The position numbers and the translations under genes are program-made. Below the pieces are notes generated by a model. It was given only the letters and a program-made list of their open reading frames with translations, had not been told where the DNA came from and did not search any database. A stretch of 17,235 nt of DNA from Candidatus Thorarchaeota archaeon (GTDB taxonomy: Archaea; Asgardarchaeota; Thorarchaeia; Thorarchaeales; Thorarchaeaceae), in assembly GCA_020355105.1 (NCBI GenBank), contig CP070658.1:182747-199981 (forward strand), written 5' to 3'. Below are positions 6,986 through 13,984 of this stretch, piece after piece (the first letter of the stretch is position 1; each line of letters starts with the position of its first letter).

Positions 6986-7106
6986 TAAACAGTTCCTATG
7001 CGTTCAAGATGAACCCAACTACGCAAAGATTATTGTGTCCAATCATGGTTGGAATAAAATCAAGCAATCGATGCGACTAATCCACGACAGCCAGGAGATC
7101 ATATTC
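6986..7106. promoter_or_regulatory. Divergent promoter region, rdhA-like / mtrH
   Basis: This 121-base spacer separates two divergent corrinoid-related genes. On the plus strand GGAATAAAAT (7051-7060) lies about 50 bases before the mtrH ATG, which has AGGAGA at 7093-7098. On the minus strand ACAATAATC (7028-7036) lies about 47 bases before the dehalogenase-like ATG. Close back-to-back promoters would allow joint control, but no operator could be identified by eye. Confidence 0.4.
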
Positions 7107-8012
7107 ATGCAACAATTCGACTCCGAACAGAAGACTCTTGATATTGGGGGCGTCAAGGTCGGTGGAAGACCTGGACTTATCCCCACAGTGATGGTTGGTT
7201 CAATCTTCTATTCGAAAGACAAGCTCGTAGTTGATGAGAGAACCGGGAAGATAGACAAGTCGAAGACAGAGATGATGCTCCAGAAGCTCGCAGATGTGTC
7301 AGAGAAGACGGGACTACCCAGCATGTTGGATGTCGTAGGCACAACGTCTGAGGCGATTCAGAACTACCTTGGCATCTTGGCAGACATGACTGACATGCCC
7401 TTGCTCATTGATGGATCCGGATCGAGCGAAGTGAACTTGGCTGGACTGGTCGCCGCACGTGAAGCAGGGCTCTTGAACAGAGTGGTGCTGAACTCGCTGA
7501 CGCCTGAGGATGGCGACGATGTCTATGAAGCAATTCAGGAGCTAGGTGCCAAAAACGCAGTCATCCTGACATTCTCGAATGTTGCCATGCCATCTGCCGT
7601 CAAGAGAGCAGAGCTTGCTGACGAGATCCTAGAGAAAGCACAACGCGCAGGGATTACCAACGCCATGTTCGATACCGGCGTTGTGGATCTTCTGACCCTC
7701 GGGTTGGCGTGCAAAGCACTCGTTTCAATCAAAGAGAAGCATGGACTGCCAGTTGGGTGCGGAGCTCACAATGCTGTTGCAATGAGGGGCGGTCTTGTCA
7801 AGAAGTTCGGCAAGAAAGCAAAGGAACCTGCATTTGTTGGGTCCAGCCTTATGCCCGTTGTACTCGGGGCCGACTTCGTGCTCTATGGTCCCATCAAGCA
7901 TGCATCAGTGACATTTCCAGCAGTGGCGATGATTGACGTAGCACTATCAGGGTCTCTTCTTGAGGATAGATTGCGCCCAGAAAGACCGCATCCGAGATAC
8001 TTGGTTGGGTAG
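7107..8012 (+). CDS. mtrH: MtrH-family methyltetrahydropterin:corrinoid methyltransferase
   Basis: 301-residue TIM-barrel methyltransferase of the MtrH family. In methanogens MtrH moves the methyl group between tetrahydromethanopterin and the corrinoid of the MtrA-H complex; stand-alone MtrH-like proteins do the same with small corrinoid proteins and a pterin (H4MPT or H4F). The product starts MQQFDSEQKTLDIGGVKVGG and continues GLIPTVMVGSIFY (23-35), an excellent match to MtrH; LLIDGSG (99-105), DTGVVDLLTLG (189-199) and GCGAHNAVA (217-225) are further conserved strands. The ATG at 7107 has AGGAGA nine bases upstream and begins exactly where MtrH homologues begin; the longer in-frame start at 7035 is unlikely. 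No other Mtr subunits are present, so it is not part of a sodium-pumping Mtr complex here. Nine bases separate it from RACo, with which it is probably cotranscribed. Confidence 0.92.
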   Translation: MQQFDSEQKTLDIGGVKVGGRPGLIPTVMVGSIFYSKDKLVVDERTGKIDKSKTEMMLQKLADVSEKTGLPSMLDVVGTTSEAIQNYLGILADMTDMPLLIDGSGSSEVNLAGLVAAREAGLLNRVVLNSLTPEDGDDVYEAIQELGAKNAVILTFSNVAMPSAVKRAELADEILEKAQRAGITNAMFDTGVVDLLTLGLACKALVSIKEKHGLPVGCGAHNAVAMRGGLVKKFGKKAKEPAFVGSSLMPVVLGADFVLYGPIKHASVTFPAVAMIDVALSGSLLEDRLRPERPHPRYLVG

Positions 8013-8021
8013 GCGAATATC

Positions 8022-9629
8022 TTGTGTGAAGCCATCCTAGTGTTTGAACCATCTGGACTGAGAATCTCAGTTGACGAAACAACTTCAGTTCTCGATGCAG
8101 CTAGGATGCTGGGGCTCTACATATCTTCTGAGTGCGGAGGTCGAGGAACATGTGGCAAATGTCAGGTAGTCATGCAACCAATGCCAAAGCCCAGCGAAGC
8201 AGACCTATCGCATATCTCAGGGGAGGACATCGGGCAGGGAGTGCGCTTGGCGTGCGAGCATTGCGTGAATAAAGACACTCATGTGATCGTAAGACAGGCT
8301 GCCGCAACTACTAAGATTCTCCTTGAGGGGGTCTCCAAGGGCACCAAGTGGGAGGTTGATGAGGGATACTCAGAGGAGAAAGGAATTGCAGTTGACCTCG
8401 GCACAACTACCATTGTTGCATATCTCATGAATCTGGCAGATGGCGTGCAGATTGGACAGGCGGCAATGCTGAATCCACAGATAGTCTACGGCGAAGACGT
8501 GATGTCACGGATAACCTATGCGACTCGGGAGGATAAGGGGAGTCTCACACTCAAGAGCGTTGTACTTGCTAGCTTTGATGACCTGGTTCGAACCCTTAGT
8601 GAATCAACCGGAGTAGATATCGACAGTATTGTCAGAATGTCGGTTGTCGGCAATCCAGCCATGCACCATCTACTCTTGGGGCTGGATGTTGGCCCTCTTG
8701 GAAGAGCACCCTATGATCCAGTCATCAAGGAATCTCTCAATACGAATGGTACTGTGCTGGGCCTTGATACTGCTAGGGACTCACAAGTTTATATTGCTCC
8801 TAATATAGCCGGGTTCGTAGGCGGCGACACTGCGGCGTTCATTCTATCACAGCGCCTCGATGAAACAGATGAGATCATTCTGGGAATCGACATAGGGACT
8901 AATGGGGAAATCGTGCTCTCTGTTCATGGAAACCTCCATTGTTGTTCTGCGGCAGCAGGCTCAGCCTTTGAAGGGGCGACCATCAAGCACGGAATGCGAG
9001 GGCAGGAGGGAGCCATAGAATATCTAAGGATAGAAGAAGCCACAGAAGCGCCGGAGATATCTGTCATAGGTGACGTGCCACCCAAAGGGCTCTGTGGCTC
9101 CGGAATTGTGGATACTGTCGCACAACTCAGAAGTTCGGACTTGGTCACCACAGGGGGAAGACTGCAGGAATCGGAGAGAGTCGAGATCTCTCCAAAGGGC
9201 GAGCGGTCTTACATAGTTGTGGAGAAGGGAGAGAGAGGCTCAGAACGGAGGATACTATTCACTCAGAAAGACGTGCGTCAAGTACAGCTAGCAAAGGGGG
9301 CCATTCTGACCGGAGCTAGCTTCCTGATGGCAGACTCAGGGATTGAGGTTTCGGAAGTGGATAGACTCCTTCTAGCGGGAGCCTTTGGTAACTACATTGA
9401 CCCAACGAGTGCACTTGCAATCGGCCTCCTTCCGCCAGTTGGGATTGATAAGGTGATTCCGGTCGGAAATGCGGCAGGGGAAGGAGCAAAGAAGATGCTA
9501 CTCTCTTCGAAGATGAGAAGCCTCATTGAACAGATTGTACCTGAAGTGAGATACCTAGAGCTTGCTACGCAGGAGAGATTTGCCGAGGTCTTTGCTAGGT
9601 CTACTATTCTTCAGAGCGGTATGCCTTGA
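8022..9629 (+). CDS. Corrinoid activation protein RACo (2Fe-2S + ASKHA ATPase)
   Basis: 535-residue reductive activator of corrinoid proteins. RACo uses ATP to drive reduction of inactive Co(II) corrinoid to the methyl-accepting Co(I) state. The N-terminal plant-type ferredoxin domain holds the [2Fe-2S] ligands Cys38, Cys44, Cys47 (CGGRGTCGKC) and Cys78 or Cys81 (ACEHC). The ASKHA (actin/hexokinase/Hsp70-like) ATPase core follows: IAVDLGTTTIVAYL (122-135), SVVGNPAMHHLLLG (207-220), ILGIDIGTNGEIVL (286-299), GLCGSGIVD (356-364) and LLLAGAFGNYID (449-460). Length is somewhat shorter than many RACo proteins (about 600), but all core motifs are present. The start is a TTG at 8022 only nine bases after the mtrH stop; no in-frame ATG precedes the ferredoxin domain, so translational coupling to mtrH is likely. 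The partner is presumably the corrinoid protein encoded next. Confidence 0.93.
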   Translation: MCEAILVFEPSGLRISVDETTSVLDAARMLGLYISSECGGRGTCGKCQVVMQPMPKPSEADLSHISGEDIGQGVRLACEHCVNKDTHVIVRQAAATTKILLEGVSKGTKWEVDEGYSEEKGIAVDLGTTTIVAYLMNLADGVQIGQAAMLNPQIVYGEDVMSRITYATREDKGSLTLKSVVLASFDDLVRTLSESTGVDIDSIVRMSVVGNPAMHHLLLGLDVGPLGRAPYDPVIKESLNTNGTVLGLDTARDSQVYIAPNIAGFVGGDTAAFILSQRLDETDEIILGIDIGTNGEIVLSVHGNLHCCSAAAGSAFEGATIKHGMRGQEGAIEYLRIEEATEAPEISVIGDVPPKGLCGSGIVDTVAQLRSSDLVTTGGRLQESERVEISPKGERSYIVVEKGERGSERRILFTQKDVRQVQLAKGAILTGASFLMADSGIEVSEVDRLLLAGAFGNYIDPTSALAIGLLPPVGIDKVIPVGNAAGEGAKKMLLSSKMRSLIEQIVPEVRYLELATQERFAEVFARSTILQSGMP

Positions 9630-9652
9630 GAGTCATGTGAGCGATAATGAAA

Positions 9653-9660
9653 CATATATG
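9653..9660 (+). promoter_or_regulatory. Possible TATA box before corrinoid protein gene
   Basis: The self-complementary CATATATG lies in the 134-base gap between the RACo stop and the corrinoid protein ATG at 9764. It could drive a separate transcript with an approximately 80-base leader, uncoupling the abundant corrinoid protein from its low-demand activator. Support is positional only; the gap holds no recognisable gene. Confidence 0.3.
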
Positions 9661-9763
9661 CCACGCAGACCGATTAAGGAGAAAGTCATGCAATGAAGCA
9701 CACCTATCGTCACAAGAGAAGGCTCTCGGTGCGCCAGGCTATGACAAAGGTGGTGTAGAAGTA

Positions 9764-10396
9764 ATGAACGAACTTACTGAGGCGTTGGTTGAACTTGAGG
9801 AGAAGAGTGTCCGCGAGCTTGTTCAGGCGCAACTCTCGGATGGCAGGGATCCGCTGAAGATACTTGAGGATTTGAAGCAAGGCATGGATATAGTTGGTCA
9901 GAGATTCGCCGAGGGCGAGTATTTTCTGGTCGAGCTGGTCATGTCTGCAGACGTTTTCAACCGAGCGCTCGAGATCCTTGAACCCAAACTCTTGGAAACT
10001 CAGAAGACTGAAGAGAAGGGCACGATTGTTATTGGGACCGTAAAGGGAGATATTCACTACATTGGGAAGAACTTGGTCGTTGCTTTCCTGAAATCAAACG
10101 GCTTTGATGTTCTTGATCTTGGAGAGGATGTTGCACCAGAAGCATTCGTAGGGAAGCTCAAGGAGAGCGAAGCACCAATTCTGGCTCTCAGCGGACTGAT
10201 AACTACGACACATGATGTCATGCGCGAAACAGTTGAGGCTTTGAAATCAGCTGGCCTCAGAGAAAAAGTGAAGGTGATGATTGGTGGCTGCGATGTCAAC
10301 CAAGAGGTGGTTGACTTCACTGGCGCCGACGCGTTCGGCGGTGACGCAATAAGCGCCGTGGAGATAGCGGGGCGATTCCTAGCGGAACTAGGCTAG
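9764..10396 (+). CDS. Methyl-carrier corrinoid (B12-binding) protein, MtbC/MtmC-like
   Basis: 210-residue two-domain corrinoid protein. The N-terminal helical cap domain spans about 1-80 (SDGRDPLKILEDLKQGMDIV, then GQRFAEGEYFLVELVMSADV at 45-64), and the Rossmann-like B12 domain about 86-210. The cobalt-binding motif reads GTVKGDIHYIGKN (91-103) with His98 as lower axial ligand; most homologues have DxHDIG, so Tyr99 replaces the usual Asp while DxHxxG is kept. SGLITTTHD (143-151) is the SxLxTT loop that accommodates the nucleotide tail, and IGGCD (173-177) is the following GG strand. Such proteins shuttle the methyl group between a substrate-specific methyltransferase and a pterin methyltransferase, here presumably MtrH. 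The ATG at 9764 gives the standard N-terminus; the earlier ATG at 9647 adds 39 residues unlike the family. No MttB/MtbB-like partner follows. Confidence 0.93.
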   Translation: MNELTEALVELEEKSVRELVQAQLSDGRDPLKILEDLKQGMDIVGQRFAEGEYFLVELVMSADVFNRALEILEPKLLETQKTEEKGTIVIGTVKGDIHYIGKNLVVAFLKSNGFDVLDLGEDVAPEAFVGKLKESEAPILALSGLITTTHDVMRETVEALKSAGLREKVKVMIGGCDVNQEVVDFTGADAFGGDAISAVEIAGRFLAELG

Positions 10397-10438
10397 GAGT
10401 ATGAGAATGAAGAAAGCAGATGATGAATAGACTGAGTT

Positions 10439-11329
10439 GTGATTCTCTTGTCCAGTGTCCAGGGAACGAAGAAGCCTATCGACATCGGCTTTGAGAGAAC
10501 ATGTGATTGCCCGCCGAATCACATAAACTGCTTGACCGCTAGAGAGTGGATACAACACCAGATAGCCGTCTGGGAATTCTACTACGAGAAGCGAGATATT
10601 CGTGACAAGAAGGTTCACCCGGCAGTGTTTCCGATAGCACTGCCAGCGAAGTGCATCGGCCTCTTTACCCACCGAGGAGAGCTTATCCTGGATCCATTCG
10701 TTGGTTCTGGAACTACACTGGTCGCAGCCCAAGACCTCGGTAGAAACGCCGTTGGATTCGACCTCAAGAGTGAATATGTCGACATTGCCAACAAGAGAGT
10801 TGAAAGTGGCGAGAAGGGTGATACAAGACAGGTAGCATTCTGTGAGGAAGCACATGACATCCCGAAATACCTCGAGGAAGAAACTGTTTCCCTTGTTGTG
10901 ACATCGCCGCCGTATGCGAATCTGTTGAACCGCAGACGGCGTAACAAGAGCAAGCGTGGAAACCTTCGAAGAGATGAGCACTATCTCACTGTGCAACAGT
11001 ACTCAGCCAATCCAAGAGATCTCGGCACAATGGACGTGCAAGTCTACGCTGAAGCAATTGGCAGAATCTTTGCAGGGATTCGTCCGTTGCTCAAGGAAAG
11101 AGGCCATTGTGTCATCAACGTCAGTGACTACTGGTGGGAGAATCGCCGCGTGCCGGCTCATGTGTATGTGATTCAGGCTCTTCAGCAGGCAGGATACGAA
11201 CTCCGAAACACGATAGTCTGGGATAGACGTAACATTGTCAACAGGGCAGGAATCTTCGGCTGGCCTTCGAACTACATAACGCTGACGACAACCTTCGAGT
11301 ACATTCTCCACTTCTGGAACCCAGAATGA
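10439..11329 (+). CDS. DNA amino-methyltransferase (N4-cytosine or N6-adenine), orphan
   Basis: 296-residue SAM-dependent DNA methyltransferase. SAM motif I is DPFVGSGTT (85-93) and the catalytic motif IV is TSPPYANL (155-162); SPPY is most often seen in N4-cytosine enzymes, though N6-adenine members exist. Motif I precedes motif IV with only about 60 residues between, so target recognition probably lies after motif IV or in the N-terminal WEFYYEKRDIRDKKVHP region (45-61), which is highly typical of a group of archaeal amino-methyltransferases. The frame opens at GTG 10439 with no clear SD; a TTG a few codons on is an alternative, so the first residues are uncertain. No restriction endonuclase or specificity gene is adjacent, so this is an orphan methyltransferase. 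It starts 42 bases after the corrinoid protein and converges on the deacylase gene with six bases between stops. Confidence 0.88.
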   Translation: MILLSSVQGTKKPIDIGFERTCDCPPNHINCLTAREWIQHQIAVWEFYYEKRDIRDKKVHPAVFPIALPAKCIGLFTHRGELILDPFVGSGTTLVAAQDLGRNAVGFDLKSEYVDIANKRVESGEKGDTRQVAFCEEAHDIPKYLEEETVSLVVTSPPYANLLNRRRRNKSKRGNLRRDEHYLTVQQYSANPRDLGTMDVQVYAEAIGRIFAGIRPLLKERGHCVINVSDYWWENRRVPAHVYVIQALQQAGYELRNTIVWDRRNIVNRAGIFGWPSNYITLTTTFEYILHFWNPE

Positions 11330-11335
11330 ATGCCC

Positions 11336-12427
11336 CTACCAATCACCTGGAATACCAAGAGTAGGAAAGACGAGTTCTTTGATGCGTTTAACGTTCTCCC
11401 TCACTATTGTCCACGTTTCCTCATCATCGTCAAAGGGCGGCTCCTGGGGAGGCGGCTGATACTCATGACCTGTCACTACTGACATGACTGTCCCAATCCC
11501 CCAGCGAAATGAGTCCCGATGATATCCGCCTCCGGCAAGGACAACCAGCTTCCCGTCCGCCCAAGTATGCGCGGCATCATGAATCTGCTCAGTCACGTAT
11601 CTAATAGCTTCTGTGGTGAGAGTCATGTGGGCGAGGGGGTCCTTGTAGTGAGCATCAAAGCCGGGGATAAATATTACAAACTCTGGCCGGTATGACTCGA
11701 TAAGAGGCGGTACAATCTCGTCGAAAGCATACGTATAGACTGAATCTCCAGAGTCCATGGGGAAGTGCATGTTGATGTTGTACCCAAGGCCGCGTCCGTC
11801 GCCAATGTCCTCTATGAAGCCATCATGAGGATACATCCATTCTGGATCTTCGTGAAAGGAGATGTGCATTACGTCTGGGTCACTATAGAAGTACGTTTGT
11901 GTACCATTTCCGTGGTGAACGTCGAAGTCAGCAATCAATATCCGTTTGAACCCCTTTTCTCGTAGATGAAAGACTGAGGCGGCGACATCGTTGAAGATGC
12001 TGAAGCCACCACCGCCCTCAAATCGCGCGTGATGAAAACCGCCTGTGGGAGAGACTGCGTGACCTACCTTGCCAGTGGCTACTGCCTCCACTCCGGCAAG
12101 GGTTGCTCCGCTAGTGATATTCGCATTGTAGTAGATTCCCTTGAACCCTGGTGTGTCGATGTCAATCTCGCCTTCACCGGTTTCAGAGATTCGCTGCACC
12201 TTTTTCAAGTACTCCTGAGAGTGGATGCGATTAAGGAGTGACTTTGAAAGAAGCTTCGGCTGGATCGTGATGACATTGGGCTGTGCAAGGAACTCTGTTT
12301 CCTCAAGGAACTCCTTCACCATCAAGAATCGACCTACTTTGATGGGATGCTTTGTTCCGAAGTCGAAGGTCTCTAGGTTGGGGCTCCAGACAAAACCCAC
12401 ACGACATTTAGCGAGGGAAGCACTCAT
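11336..12427 (-). CDS. HDAC-superfamily deacylase (histone deacetylase / acetylpolyamine hydrolase-like)
   Basis: 363-residue zinc-dependent deacylase of the arginase/deacetylase fold; members remove acyl groups from protein lysines or polyamines. The active site looks complete: tandem histidines in GGFHHARFEGGGGF (His132, His133), zinc ligands in ADFDVHHGNGT (Asp169, His171) and GFDAHYKDPLAHM (Asp258), and GGGY (299-302) with the catalytic Tyr302. Substrate could be histones, Alba-like chromatin proteins, other lysines, or acetylpolyamines; the sequence alone does not decide. The C-terminal tail is proline-rich then acidic (PPPQEPPFDDDEE, 325-337). The ATG at 12427 lies about 27 bases downstream of a TATA-like sequence with no SD, implying a leaderless transcript. 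It is divergent from the propeller/zinc-ribbon gene and shares its promoter region, suggesting coexpression. Confidence 0.92.
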   Translation of the reverse strand: MSASLAKCRVGFVWSPNLETFDFGTKHPIKVGRFLMVKEFLEETEFLAQPNVITIQPKLLSKSLLNRIHSQEYLKKVQRISETGEGEIDIDTPGFKGIYYNANITSGATLAGVEAVATGKVGHAVSPTGGFHHARFEGGGGFSIFNDVAASVFHLREKGFKRILIADFDVHHGNGTQTYFYSDPDVMHISFHEDPEWMYPHDGFIEDIGDGRGLGYNINMHFPMDSGDSVYTYAFDEIVPPLIESYRPEFVIFIPGFDAHYKDPLAHMTLTTEAIRYVTEQIHDAAHTWADGKLVVLAGGGYHRDSFRWGIGTVMSVVTGHEYQPPPQEPPFDDDEETWTIVRENVKRIKELVFPTLGIPGDW

Positions 12428-12448
12428 TATGACGCTGCTAGCAGCACA

Positions 12449-12461
12449 TGCTTATATGCTT
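12449..12461. promoter_or_regulatory. Overlapping bidirectional TATA element
   Basis: TGCTTATATGCTT reads TTATATG on the plus strand and CATATAAG on the minus strand. It lies about 27 bases from the deacylase ATG (12427, leaderless) and about 40 from the propeller-protein GTG (12496). The 68-base divergent spacer has room for only one TATA position, so both genes probably compete for or share one core promoter. Confidence 0.55.
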
Positions 12462-12495
12462 ACATGAGCAAAATCAACAAGGTGCTTGGTCCAAG

Positions 12496-13932
12496 GTGAG
12501 ATTGCGCGAAGTCGCAAGGGTTCCAATCTCCGCCAATGCATATAGTCTGTATGTCAGACAAGGAAAGGATGCACGAACCCAGGTATTTTCTCTGGATTAT
12601 TCTGAGAGGCTCAGAGTCTATGACACTCAGGGCTCTCTCGGATCATCCAGAAGCTGGAGTAGCAGAGTCAGATGCATTGCGGTGGCTGACATTGAGAGTG
12701 AAGGAGAATATGCTCTCATTGGCGGCGTCGGGAAGAGAGTTCTCGTGGTAGACCAGAGAGGACGCACGATGTGGAAGATAGAGCTGGAAAGCTCGGTCAT
12801 CGCATGTGACGCCCGTGACGTTGATGGTGATGACGCTGCGGAGGTCGTGGCAGCTCTCCAGAACAAGAGAGTTATCCTCTGGAACCATGATGAAACAGCA
12901 CTCTTCAGCAGAACCGTAGAACAGCCCATTGCAGATGTCTGGCTAGAGGACATAACCAATGACTCAGAGCTCGAAGTCGTGATTGCTGAAAAGAAGGGCA
13001 CTGTGCTCATACTCTCGGCGGCCGGCTATGAGCTGAAGCGGCTTGTCCTCGGACAGACAATCACAGTGTTTGGGGTACTCGCATTTGGGAAGAGACGGCT
13101 CTTCGTAACGGGCAACCACTCCTCAGAACTTCGAGTCTGGGACATACACGGAAATGAAGTGACCAAAGTCGCTCTATCGGCGGCACCGAAAGCGCTGGCC
13201 ACTGGAATGCCCGACGACGTCTCGGATGTAGCATATCTCGTTGTCAGTACACGGGACAAGAAGATAAGCTTCTGGGAAGTGCAGGACACAATCAATGTCA
13301 AGAAGGCCGAGAAGGCCGTGATGCAGGAGATTGAATCGACAAAGACTACACTCTATCGAAGGGCGATTAAGTGCGGAAACTGCGGAGCCCCAGCGTCGCC
13401 TGAGGCAATAGAATGCCACTCTTGCGGAGCCAAGCTGGAAGCGCTTGATGAATACGCCATTGAGGAGTACTTGCAAGAGAGCATCGAATCGATCACCTCA
13501 AAACACAATAGAATCAAACTCAAGGAGCTCGACCGAATACTCAGAAAGACACTTCCTAGACCAGCAGCCTACAACCTTCGAAGAAGCATACAGACAATGA
13601 TCAAGAAAGGAGTAGTGGACGGACACTTCGATGGAAACGTCTTCGTTCGTACGGTCAAGAAGAAGCCAAGTCGATTGGCCCGACCGTCGAAGGAGGTCAA
13701 GGGGGCTGCTGTGGAGATGATTGGGGACCTCCTGAAGGAGAAGAACAGCTTTGAGATTCAGCTCATTGAGGAAGAAACAGGTCTCTCACGCCAGGTACTC
13801 CGGAGGACTCTCATGATTCTTCTTGGTGAGGATCTAGTGGAAGGCACACTATATGAAGACACTTTCACGGTCATTGGCAAGAAGAAGGTCAAGGAGTTTG
13901 TGAAGAGGCTCGAAAAGGAACTCGGGGCGTAG
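12496..13932 (+). CDS. Beta-propeller, zinc-ribbon and winged-helix fusion protein
   Basis: 478-residue soluble protein, family not recognised as a whole. Residues about 1-270 look like a beta-propeller made of WD40/FG-GAP-like blades, e.g. DARDVDGDDAAEVVAAL (105-121), where DVDGDD resembles a calcium-binding loop, then VWLEDITNDSELEVVIA (148-164) and ELRVWDIHGNEV (211-222). A zinc ribbon follows, CGNCG...CHSCG, with Cys293, 296, 307 and 310. Residues about 325-478 are helical, with two winged-helix-like units: one ending DGHFDGNVFVR (375-385) and one from AAVEMIGDLLK to EGTLYEDTFTVIG. The GTG at 12496 is chosen because the earlier in-frame ATG (12448) lies inside the TATA element. Blades plus zinc ribbon suggest a scaffold binding protein or nucleic acid; the role is unknown. 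The Cache receptor starts 52 bases downstream, and the divergent deacylase shares the promoter. Confidence 0.8.
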   Translation: MRLREVARVPISANAYSLYVRQGKDARTQVFSLDYSERLRVYDTQGSLGSSRSWSSRVRCIAVADIESEGEYALIGGVGKRVLVVDQRGRTMWKIELESSVIACDARDVDGDDAAEVVAALQNKRVILWNHDETALFSRTVEQPIADVWLEDITNDSELEVVIAEKKGTVLILSAAGYELKRLVLGQTITVFGVLAFGKRRLFVTGNHSSELRVWDIHGNEVTKVALSAAPKALATGMPDDVSDVAYLVVSTRDKKISFWEVQDTINVKKAEKAVMQEIESTKTTLYRRAIKCGNCGAPASPEAIECHSCGAKLEALDEYAIEEYLQESIESITSKHNRIKLKELDRILRKTLPRPAAYNLRRSIQTMIKKGVVDGHFDGNVFVRTVKKKPSRLARPSKEVKGAAVEMIGDLLKEKNSFEIQLIEEETGLSRQVLRRTLMILLGEDLVEGTLYEDTFTVIGKKKVKEFVKRLEKELGA

Positions 13933-13984
13933 TCAAGACATTGGTCAATAACCAGTACAAATCGAAGGAAAGGAGACGGCGGTA

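Noticed and set aside
7035..7106. Longer mtrH start
   Set aside because: The ATG at 7107 has a good SD and matches the usual MtrH N-terminus; the extension crosses the likely promoter.
9647..9763. Longer start for the corrinoid protein, or a separate small gene in the gap
   Set aside because: The 39 extra residues do not resemble the corrinoid protein family and the frame simply runs into it; ATG 9764 fits the family.
10401..10430. Nine-codon frame with an SD-like TAGGAGT between the corrinoid protein and the methyltransferase
   Set aside because: Too short and in a different frame from the methyltransferase; no evidence that it is translated.
10388..10996. Minus-strand open frame of 202 codons over the DNA methyltransferase
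   Set aside because: Antisense to a gene with clear methyltransferase motifs; the translated sequence is cysteine-rich and irregular and resembles no family.
11003..11311. Minus-strand open frame of 102 codons at the 3' end of the methyltransferase
   Set aside because: Antisense shadow; no start signal and no recognisable family.
12448..12495. ATG start at 12448 for the propeller protein
   Set aside because: It falls inside the predicted TATA element and upstream of any plausible transcription start.
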